DNA of 64,000 nucleotides, taken from the NCBI GenBank assembly GCA_016709445.1, contig JADJMV010000011.1, positions 124,001-188,000 of the forward strand, written 5' to 3'. The notes beneath the pieces were generated by a model. That model ran no database searches, had not been told where the DNA came from, and worked only from the letters and a program-made list of their open reading frames with translations. The DNA is from Phycisphaerales bacterium. Lineage in GTDB: Bacteria; Planctomycetota; Phycisphaerae; Phycisphaerales; UBA1924. A program made the position numbers and the translations under genes. Of the stretch, positions 17,023 to 23,631 are shown piece by piece (position 1 is the first letter of the stretch; the number at the start of each line of letters is the position of its first letter).

Positions 17023-18068
17023 GCCGGCGCACCGCCAAGTTCGCGACGATCGCCCTGGGTGGCCTGCTCGTCGGCCTCGCCCTCGGCCAGGCAGTCCGGC
17101 ACCGCAGCACCCAGACGGGCGCGCCGGAGCTTGCGTCGAGGGTCGAGGAGATCATGGCCACGCCGATCCTGGTCGAGACCAGACCCGACCAACTTGACCG
17201 CGCGGCCGAGATCGTCTTTGGCGTGTTCCACGACGTGGACTCTCGGATGAGCGAATGGAAGGACACCTCCCCGCTCTCCGCCGTCAACAAGGCCGCGGGG
17301 ATAGGGCCCGTGGTCGTGCCGGCCGACCTCCGAGCCGTGATCCAACGCGGCCTGCAACTGGGGGAAACGACCGAGGGCGCGTTCGACATCACTTGGGCGG
17401 CGCTCTGGGGCCTCTGGGACTTCAAAGCCGAGGACCCCCATCCACCGGATCAAACGGAGATCGATGCCCGACTCACAAGGATTGATTACCGGAGAGTCCG
17501 CGTCGATGATGCCGCGGGCACGGTCTACCTGGAGCAGCCCGGAATGCTGATCGGCCTGGGAGGCATCGCCAAGGGCGCCGCCCTCGATCGCGCCGCAGCC
17601 GCGCTGCGAGAGGCGGGAATCGAGGACTTTCTTCTTTCCGCTGGCGGCCAGGTGCTCGGCGGTGGCCATCGTCCCGGAGGCGACCCGTGGCGCATCGGTG
17701 TCCGCGACCCTCGGGGGCCGAGCGACGACTACTTCGCCACCCTGACGATCTCCGACGCCTCGATCTCAACGAGCGGCGACTACGAGCGGTACTTCATCTG
17801 GCATGGGACACGTTACCACCACATCCTTGACCCACGAACAAGGTGGCCGTGCCGGGGCTTGCGATCGGTCAGCGTCATCTCGGCCGATGCGACGCTCGCC
17901 GACGGGCTTTCCACGGGCCTGATGATCCTGGGACTCGACCGCGGGATAGCCCTGGTGGAGTCGATGCCCGGCGTCGAAGCGCTCTTCGTCGACGACCGCG
18001 GCCAGTTGCGCACCACGTCCGGCCTCAAACGTCTACTGAACGTTGACCACCCGCCCCGGGCCCAGTAA
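17019..18068 (+). CDS. apbE: ApbE-family FAD:protein FMN transferase
   Basis: ApbE attaches FMN to Thr residues of RnfD and RnfG, using FAD and Mg2+, outside the cytoplasmic membrane. GTG 17019 is chosen because it overlaps the upstream stop and leads straight into a membrane anchor (TIALGGLLVGLALGQAV). Motifs: MATPILVET, DSRMSEWKDTSPLSAVN, GAFDITWAALWGLW, LIGLGGIAKGAALDRAAAAL, FLLSAGGQVLGGG, TRYHHILDPRT and ATLADGLSTGLMILG. The protein is 349 residues, normal for the family. It ends the kor-rnf cluster. Its last 36 bases overlap the convergent luxR-type gene. Confidence 0.93.
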   Translation: MSRRTAKFATIALGGLLVGLALGQAVRHRSTQTGAPELASRVEEIMATPILVETRPDQLDRAAEIVFGVFHDVDSRMSEWKDTSPLSAVNKAAGIGPVVVPADLRAVIQRGLQLGETTEGAFDITWAALWGLWDFKAEDPHPPDQTEIDARLTRIDYRRVRVDDAAGTVYLEQPGMLIGLGGIAKGAALDRAAAALREAGIEDFLLSAGGQVLGGGHRPGGDPWRIGVRDPRGPSDDYFATLTISDASISTSGDYERYFIWHGTRYHHILDPRTRWPCRGLRSVSVISADATLADGLSTGLMILGLDRGIALVESMPGVEALFVDDRGQLRTTSGLKRLLNVDHPPRAQ

Positions 18069-18866
18069 ACGCTCGACCCGGCCTACTTTGGCGGCTCCCG
18101 CCCAATAAAGAAACGCCATGAGTTCTGCTCGCGAGCCAACCTTGAAGTGCCGGTAGGCGGCGAGCACATGTTCGTGCACCGTCGCCCGGCCGACGCCGAG
18201 TCGGGCCGCGATCTCCTTCTCGCTCAGGCCTTCGAGCAAGGCCCCGAGCACATCGCGCTGGCGGGGGGTGAGGGCGCTCGGTTTGGGCTCTGCCGCTGAA
18301 GCCAGCGAGCTGCCGATCTGCCGCCCGATCTCCTCGTGCACACAGCGGAGAATCCACCAATCCCTTCGATTGAACGGGTCTTCCCCGATAGCGCGATGTA
18401 TCCAAAGTGAATGCCAGAGGCCGCCAAAGGGCAGCCGCTGGATAGAGATCACATAGTCGTCGATCCCGACGCGCCGGTGCCGCTCGTTGTACGTCTGAGA
18501 GCGGTACCACGCCTCGCGGCCCCAGAGTTGATCCCGAGTTCGGGTAACCAGCCGATCATGCTTGCCGATCAGCGCGGGATACTCGGGTGTGCGTTCGACC
18601 GGAACATTGAGTGCGTACTCGAGCCAGAGTTTCTCGGCCTGCTCATCCGGCCAGCCGAGACGGACCGAACCGAGCGACTGCGCATCCCCCTCACCGAAGT
18701 TCCGCATGTTGCCGCTGATGCCGACCTGCGCCCTCAGCATGGTGCAGAGGCCAGAGAGCAGGCGCGACTGCCAAGCCACAACATCCGCCCCCTCGTCTCG
18801 GCATTCCCCGACGAGCCGGAAGGCCATCCGAATGTCTCTCGCGCGAAGTCTGCCCGAGTGGCTCAC
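18033..18866 (-). CDS. LuxR-type transcriptional regulator
   Basis: A 277-residue putative DNA-binding regulator. The C-terminal 65 residues form a LuxR helix-turn-helix: LTPRQRDVLGALLEGLSEKEIAARLGV, then ATVHEHVLAAYRHFKVGSRAEL. The N-terminal 200 residues look like a GAF/PAS-like sensor with many aromatic residues; its ligand is unknown. No phospho-acceptor receiver domain is seen. The start GTG overlaps the TGA of the upstream gene (GTGA), so it is translated from the same message as the secretin-like protein. An alternative start is the Met at codon 14. The target is unknown; the rnf cluster ends convergently against it. Confidence 0.8.
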   Translation of the reverse strand: MSHSGRLRARDIRMAFRLVGECRDEGADVVAWQSRLLSGLCTMLRAQVGISGNMRNFGEGDAQSLGSVRLGWPDEQAEKLWLEYALNVPVERTPEYPALIGKHDRLVTRTRDQLWGREAWYRSQTYNERHRRVGIDDYVISIQRLPFGGLWHSLWIHRAIGEDPFNRRDWWILRCVHEEIGRQIGSSLASAAEPKPSALTPRQRDVLGALLEGLSEKEIAARLGVGRATVHEHVLAAYRHFKVGSRAELMAFLYWAGAAKVGRVERLLGPGRVVNVQ

Positions 18867-19801
18867 CCGCCGCCGCCCGGAGGAGGCCCGCCTGGACCAC
18901 CGCCGACGACGCCGGTGACAGGCTGATTGACCAAGCCATCAACGGTGGAAATGCCCGTCTCGACGCCGAGACTCACGTACCGACGCCCGTTCACGACGCC
19001 ATAGCTCGTCTGGGCCGAAGGCCACCAGGGATAGCCGCCGAGCTCACGGTGAAGATAGTCCGGCCCCTTCACGAGCAGATTGCCCTGGAAATAGCGGATG
19101 GTGGCTGTGCCCCCCCCGGTGAGCCAGCTCTCGGGCTCGACGAGTTGCTCGATGATGTCGATGATGTCCTGGGCTCGCTCTTCGGTGGACCGCCGGGGAA
19201 CATCCTGCTGGTTCTGCTGGGTGAACGGGCTCTGACCGCCGCCACCGCCCTGAGAACTCTGCAGGACGCTCTGCAGGTCGATCTTCGGGGATTCCGTGTA
19301 GTTCGGGATCTCCCAGAGCATGTCCTGGATCGGGTACACCTCGAGCCGGGTGCGCCTCGCCAGCAACTCCTTCGGCCCGCACTCGATCGAACCCCAGTCG
19401 GTCATCTGCCAGCCGTTTCCTCCGGAATAGTTCCCTTGGTCTGCAGCGGCCTTCTCGAGGACCATCTCGAGCAGCCGCAGCGCGGAGACTCGCTTGGCAG
19501 TCAATGTGATCGTGGCGTCCTTGTCGAGACCTTCCGGCGTCTTGTCATCTGCCCACACCGCTTCGAGATCCGCGCCCGTGACCTCCTTGATGTACTGCAA
19601 TACGTCCTCGAGCCGCTGGTCCTCGAAGTTCACCTCGGGCATTTCTCGCATCATCTTCGAGAGATTGTCCCGCTTGATCCGCGTGGGTGAGGGTGCCACG
19701 GCCGCAGAAGGATCCAACTGCGCCGAGGCCGCCGAGGGGATCCACCAAGCAGCCACCAACGCCACCGACGCAAGTCCAACTCTGTTCAATCGGACCTTCA
19801 T
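18863..19801 (-). CDS. Secreted protein with secretin/TonB short N-terminal-like domain
   Basis: A 312-residue protein with a Sec signal peptide (VALVAAWWIPSAASA, cleaved near 27). The region 50-115 (VNFEDQRLEDVLQYIKEVTGADLEAVW, then ITLTAKRVSALRLLEMVLEKA) resembles the short N-terminal domain found in secretins and TonB receptors, here without any secretin barrel. The middle is low-complexity (QGGGGGQ), and a second small domain (IIDIIEQLVEPESW) ends with a Gly/Pro tail. Such free-standing domains are common in planctomycetes; function is unknown. First gene of a two-gene unit with the LuxR regulator. Confidence 0.6.
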   Translation of the reverse strand: MKVRLNRVGLASVALVAAWWIPSAASAQLDPSAAVAPSPTRIKRDNLSKMMREMPEVNFEDQRLEDVLQYIKEVTGADLEAVWADDKTPEGLDKDATITLTAKRVSALRLLEMVLEKAAADQGNYSGGNGWQMTDWGSIECGPKELLARRTRLEVYPIQDMLWEIPNYTESPKIDLQSVLQSSQGGGGGQSPFTQQNQQDVPRRSTEERAQDIIDIIEQLVEPESWLTGGGTATIRYFQGNLLVKGPDYLHRELGGYPWWPSAQTSYGVVNGRRYVSLGVETGISTVDGLVNQPVTGVVGGGPGGPPPGGGG

Positions 19802-20313
19802 CCAAGGCCTCCTCGGGGGTGTCCCCGGCTACGCCAGCCTTCATCGGCGATCCGCCAGCGGGAGCCGGACTTCACCGGCAACCTTCACTGTACAAGACTC
19901 CCAGGGCCGGCGGAAGTGCCCTTCGGTCGGAACTGGATACGCGACATTCGTATCCCGTTCGGCTGCGGCCCTCGCGGGCCTCGCCTGCGGCTGTTCCTAG
20001 CAGGTTTTACGTCCTGGGCCTCCCCGGGTTGCACGGGCCACCGTGCGGGCCTCCGCGATTCTGCCCAACCCACACAATCGGCTCAACCCACCGCGCCCGG
20101 CACCCGATCCCCAGGGGGAGGCGCAACAAACGCGGACCCGCAGAACCGGCATCGCCCCACGGCTCGCTTCGCAAGTCGTGCCCCCTTCAGGACCGATATG
20201 CATCGCGCCGACGGCACCGAGCCGATGGCACGGAACGGAACGATCGCGGCGTCTCGAACTCGGGCCGGCCGCGAAGACACGCTCGAAGGACGCAAGTGAG
20301 AAAGGAATCGCGC
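19802..20313. promoter_or_regulatory. 512-base divergent intergenic region with a 7-bp palindrome
   Basis: No gene is supported here; open frames across it are GC-driven. It separates the divergent genes at 19801 (minus) and 20314 (plus) and must contain both promoters. The only clear structure is a perfect inverted repeat, GGATACG at 19935-19941 and CGTATCC at 19949-19955 with a 7-base spacer, which could be an operator. AGAAAGGA (about 20300) before ATG 20314 is a good ribosome site. Confidence 0.4.
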
Positions 20314-21165
20314 ATGAACACGATGTTCACCAACTGGCAAACCCCGGTCAACACCTACCCCACCAACACGCCCTGGATGCAGGGCCAATTCGGCAACCAG
20401 TTCGTCAATCAGGGCGGCTGCCCGGTCATCCATCCCCAGAACACCACCCCCTGGACCGGTTACGGCTACGGGCCGAACGGTTGGTGGTTCACCCCCACCT
20501 ACGGCATTGGCAACACCCCCACCAATACCTGGAACACCTCCGGGAATAGCGCGTGGAGCGGCAACCCCGGCTGGAACAACGCCACCCCTTGGTTCGGAAC
20601 CACGCCCCAGACCTGGGCCAACGGGACGCCCTGGCACTCCGGAAACCAGAACACCATCCCGTGGGGCAACACCAACACCACCCCCTCGTTCGGTTTCACT
20701 CCGTGGCAGAACCCCACCTTCGGCTTCAACCCGGGTTTCACAAACCAGATCAACCCCTACTTCAACAACCCCTACTTCAACAACCCCTACTTCAACAACC
20801 CCTACATCAACAACCCCTACATCAACAATCCCTACATCAACAATCCCTACGCAACCAACCCCTCCTTCACGAACAGCGCCCCGACGACCCCCTGGACCAA
20901 CGGGGCCCCGTTCCCTCAGGGCACCCCCAGCTTCTTCTCCCCCACCTCCCCGTCGAACTTCGGCAACCCCTATCCCACCAATTCCCCGAATCCCTACGCC
21001 CAGAACAACACCACCCCCTTCCAGCCGGGTTACACACCGACCGGCAACACCTCTTACGCCAACTCCACGCCGGCCAACGCTTTCGGTTACGCCAACTCCT
21101 ACGGCGCCCCCTTCAGCAACTGCACGAGCACGCCGGCCACCTGCGCGGGCCGCGAGGCAGCCTGA
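20314..21165 (+). CDS. Asn/Pro/Tyr-rich low-complexity repeat protein
   Basis: A 283-residue protein I do not recognise. It is dominated by Asn, Pro, Thr, Gly, Phe, Tyr and Trp, with almost no charged residues. The centre has six tandem five-residue units: FNNPY three times, then INNPY three times, coded by 15-base repeats at 20761-20850. No signal peptide or membrane helix. Three cysteines are present (one near residue 35, two near the C-terminus). ATG 20314 is chosen for the AGAAAGGA ribosome site; the frame is open far upstream, but that sequence lacks this composition. Likely disordered or self-associating, prion-like by composition. A strong terminator follows at 21221. Confidence 0.7.
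   Translation: MNTMFTNWQTPVNTYPTNTPWMQGQFGNQFVNQGGCPVIHPQNTTPWTGYGYGPNGWWFTPTYGIGNTPTNTWNTSGNSAWSGNPGWNNATPWFGTTPQTWANGTPWHSGNQNTIPWGNTNTTPSFGFTPWQNPTFGFNPGFTNQINPYFNNPYFNNPYFNNPYINNPYINNPYINNPYATNPSFTNSAPTTPWTNGAPFPQGTPSFFSPTSPSNFGNPYPTNSPNPYAQNNTTPFQPGYTPTGNTSYANSTPANAFGYANSYGAPFSNCTSTPATCAGREAA
20761..20850 (+). repeat. Six 15-bp tandem repeats inside the coding region
   Basis: Three copies of TTCAACAACCCCTAC (20761-20805) are followed by three of ATCAACAAYCCCTAC (20806-20850), where Y is C in the first and T in the last two. A partial unit, ATCAACCCCTAC, precedes them. They encode FNNPY and INNPY. Copy number may vary between strains by slippage. Confidence 0.95.
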
Positions 21166-21220
21166 GCCCCGGGTCCGAGGCATCCGCCCGGGCCTGACCA
21201 GCAGCCATCTCCATCACGCA

Positions 21221-21247
21221 GACAACCCGGCCCAGCGCCGGGTTGTC
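21221..21247 (+). terminator. Rho-independent terminator after the repeat protein
   Basis: GACAACCCGGC (21221-21231) pairs perfectly with GCCGGGTTGTC (21237-21247) around a five-base loop. The downstream TCGCTTTCC is only moderately T-rich. Lies 56 bases after the stop at 21165. Confidence 0.7.
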
Positions 21248-21335
21248 TCGCTTTCCGAACCCGCGATTTGCACCCACCGTACGCCCATGTGCCCGACCCG
21301 CGTGGTCGACCCCGACACTCCCCCGCGAGAATCCC

Positions 21336-21659
21336 GTGCCCTTCCGAGTCGGACTCCTGCTTTACCCGGTGTTCCTCCTGCTCACAGCCCGAACCAAGAA
21401 CTCCGCGGCCGCGAAGTTCCGCTCGGCCGGCGCGCTCTCCCCGGAAACCGCTCGACGTCCCGAGAGCTTTGACTTGCCGCGAACTCTTGGTGTGATCCAA
21501 GACGGCGTCCGCCGGGGCCTCCTCATCCCGGTAGGCGACGGCAGGTACTACTTGGATCTCGGGGCTCACAAGCGGCGAAGGCGGTTTCGCCTCGGTATGT
21601 ACCTCGCCGGAACCCTTGCCTTCGCGCTGCTCGTCCTGGTCGTAATCCGCCCTTCCTAG
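21336..21659 (+). CDS. Small two-helix membrane protein, unknown function
   Basis: A 107-residue protein from GTG 21336. It has an N-terminal hydrophobic helix (VGLLLYPVFLLLTA), a soluble middle (LSPETARRPESFDLPRTLGVIQDGVRRGLLIPVGDGRYYLD), a basic patch (HKRRRRFR) and a C-terminal helix (LAGTLAFALLVLVVI). The start is chosen because it places the helix at the N-terminus; an in-frame extension to 21243 would overlap the terminator stem. No family is recognised. The next gene, 41 bases away, is mvaB. Confidence 0.55.
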   Translation: MPFRVGLLLYPVFLLLTARTKNSAAAKFRSAGALSPETARRPESFDLPRTLGVIQDGVRRGLLIPVGDGRYYLDLGAHKRRRRFRLGMYLAGTLAFALLVLVVIRPS

Positions 21660-21687
21660 CCGAAAGCGGGCATCCCGCCGATCGCGG

Positions 21688-21700
21688 TAGGATGCCGGCA
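21688..21700 (+). promoter_or_regulatory. Candidate -10 for a leaderless mvaB transcript
   Basis: TAGGAT (21688-21693) stands six bases before the mvaB ATG at 21700, the spacing at which transcription would start on the start codon. AGGA within it could instead act as a weak ribosome site, so the reading is ambiguous. Confidence 0.3.
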
Positions 21701-22635
21701 TGCCCCTCACCGTCCGAATTACCGACGTGGCCCCCCGGGATGGCCTTCAGAACGAACCGGGGTCCGTCCCGACCGCTTCGAAAGCGACGCTGGTCCGGCG
21801 CCTGGCCGCGAGCGGCGTTGACGAGATCGAGATCACCAGCTTCGTCAGCCCCAAGTGGGTCCCGCAACTCGGAGACGCCGCAGAGCTCTGCCAGGAACTC
21901 GCGAAGGACCGCCAACCCGGCGTCGTCTATTCGGCGCTGGTCCCCAACGAGCAGGGGCTCGAGGCGGCACTCGCGGCGAACGCGCGGGCGGGCAGTCGCG
22001 TGGTCGACAAAATCGCTGTGATCGCCGCTGCGAGCGAGACGTTCAGCCAACGCAACACCAACGCCTCGATCGCCCAGTCGTTCGAGCGCCTCGCACCGGT
22101 CATCCGTCGAGCGCACGAGGCCGGGCTGGCCGTCCGTGGTTACGTTTCCTGTATCGTCGCCTGCCCGTTCGAGGGCCCGGTCGAACCGTTCGCCGTCGCG
22201 GCCGTCGCTGGCCGGCTCGCCGATCTTGGCGTCGATGAGATCGACCTGGGAGACACGATCGGCGCCGGCACGCCCGAGACCATCGGCCGAGTCATCTCGA
22301 CGACGCTCCAGTCCCTCGACGAATCCCACGGCTGGGATGGCGCCTCGGGGGTGACGTTGCATCTTCATGACACCCGCGGGCTCGCCGCAGCATGCGTGAA
22401 GGTGGCGCTCGAACTGGGCGTCCGCAGTTTCGACGGCTCGGTCGCCGGCCTTGGAGGTTGCCCGTACGCCGGCACGCCTACCCAACCGGCCCCGGGGAAT
22501 ATCGACACCCGGGTGCTGATCGGCGAGATCGAACGCTGTGGCCTGAGACACCGGATCGACCGCAACACGCTCGAGCGAGCCGCGGCGTTTGCCGCCGCGC
22601 TCCGCTCGGCGCAGCGCGCGGAAACACCGGCATGA
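21700..22635 (+). CDS. mvaB: Hydroxymethylglutaryl-CoA lyase
   Basis: Splits HMG-CoA into acetoacetate and acetyl-CoA, the last step of leucine breakdown. The 311-residue DRE-TIM barrel shows ITDVAPRDGLQNEP at the N-terminus (the metal-binding and catalytic Arg-Asp), EITSFVSPKWVPQL, the LHDTRG metal motif and the family signature VAGLGGCPYAGTPT with the active-site Cys. Length is normal (about 300). The stop overlaps the start of the crotonase-family gene (ATGA at 22632), a pairing that fits acyl-CoA catabolism. Confidence 0.93.
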   Translation: MPLTVRITDVAPRDGLQNEPGSVPTASKATLVRRLAASGVDEIEITSFVSPKWVPQLGDAAELCQELAKDRQPGVVYSALVPNEQGLEAALAANARAGSRVVDKIAVIAAASETFSQRNTNASIAQSFERLAPVIRRAHEAGLAVRGYVSCIVACPFEGPVEPFAVAAVAGRLADLGVDEIDLGDTIGAGTPETIGRVISTTLQSLDESHGWDGASGVTLHLHDTRGLAAACVKVALELGVRSFDGSVAGLGGCPYAGTPTQPAPGNIDTRVLIGEIERCGLRHRIDRNTLERAAAFAAALRSAQRAETPA

Positions 22636-23390
22636 TCCGATCGACCCTCGAAGGCAGGGTCGGGAGAATCCTCCTCGACCGCCCGGACCAGCGGAACGCG
22701 CTCACCCCAGAGATGGCTGCTGATCTGGCCATGGCGGTCTCCCACCTCGCCCAGAAAGCCTCCTGCCTTCTCCTGGAGGGAGAGGGCAGGGTGTTCTGCG
22801 CGGGGTTCGATCTCGAATGCTGTCGCCGGACCCCAGACAACTCTGCCCTCCGGAGCCTCCTGGAGAGCCTCCACAAGACGCTTGCCGCCATGCGCAGCTC
22901 CCCGGTCCCGGTTGTCATCGCCTGCCACGGCGCGGCGATCGCCGGTGGCTGCGCCCTGCTCGGCGGCGCCGACTATGTCATCGCCGACCGAGCCGTGAAA
23001 CTCGGATATCCCGTGGCTTTATTGGGTATTTCCCCGGCTGTTTCGGCCCCCACTCTCGCGAACAGGATCGGGGGCGGTGCGGCCCGATCTCGGCTCCTCG
23101 ATCCCGGCCTGATTGGAGGACACCAGGCATTACAGGCCGGGCTGGTCTCAGCGTTGGTCGATAGTCCGGAAGACGTCCGCCCCGCCGCCGCTCGTGCCGC
23201 CGAACGCTTTGCGAGCCAGCCCGGGGGGGGCATTCGGGCAACCCGCGACTGGCTCGGGAAGCTCGAGGCGGCTGGGGCTGCTGACCGGTCGGGGCTCGAG
23301 GCCTCGCTCGCCGTGACCGGTGGTGAGGAAGGCCGGGGCCTCCTGGAGCAATTCCTTCGGTCCTTGAATCGGCGCACCGCGGGCCGGTAG
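22632..23390 (+). CDS. Crotonase-family protein (enoyl-CoA hydratase-like) missing catalytic acids
   Basis: A 252-residue protein of the crotonase fold: LDRPDQRNALTPEM, VFCAGFDLECC and HGAAIAGGCALLGGADYVIAD (oxyanion hole). The two usual acids are not seen: the position after GGC is Ala rather than Glu, and the PE of the second motif is PV in YPVALLGISPAVSAP. Hydratase activity is therefore doubtful; another crotonase reaction or a regulatory role is possible. Its position, coupled by ATGA to mvaB, suggests a link to methylglutaconyl-CoA or similar substrates. Compare the intact paralogue at 29207. Confidence 0.75.
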   Translation: MIRSTLEGRVGRILLDRPDQRNALTPEMAADLAMAVSHLAQKASCLLLEGEGRVFCAGFDLECCRRTPDNSALRSLLESLHKTLAAMRSSPVPVVIACHGAAIAGGCALLGGADYVIADRAVKLGYPVALLGISPAVSAPTLANRIGGGAARSRLLDPGLIGGHQALQAGLVSALVDSPEDVRPAAARAAERFASQPGGGIRATRDWLGKLEAAGAADRSGLEASLAVTGGEEGRGLLEQFLRSLNRRTAGR

Positions 23391-23631
23391 CCACCCAGGC
23401 AAACCCCTGCCCACCCCCGCACGATGAAAGGAAACTGGTGCAACCGGGAAGATTCGGAACCCACAGGACCAGACATTCGGATATTCTGTACCCAAAGTAC
23501 GGGTCCGGCGAGGCCGACCGGCCACGACGCCAGGGCCTGCCGCTCGGCGTCCCCAGCGGGGAGCCTCGTCGGGCGGTACTCTGCCAAACGAGAAGGGTGC
23601 AGAGTCCAACGCTGTACCGGGAGATGACCTC

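Noticed and set aside
19687..20313. Long N-terminal extension of the repeat protein
   Set aside because: Its composition is Arg/Pro/Ser-rich and unlike the repeat protein; a strong ribosome site precedes ATG 20314.
20761..20850. Six 15-bp repeats as a CRISPR array
   Set aside because: Units are contiguous, have no spacers, and lie in frame inside a coding region.
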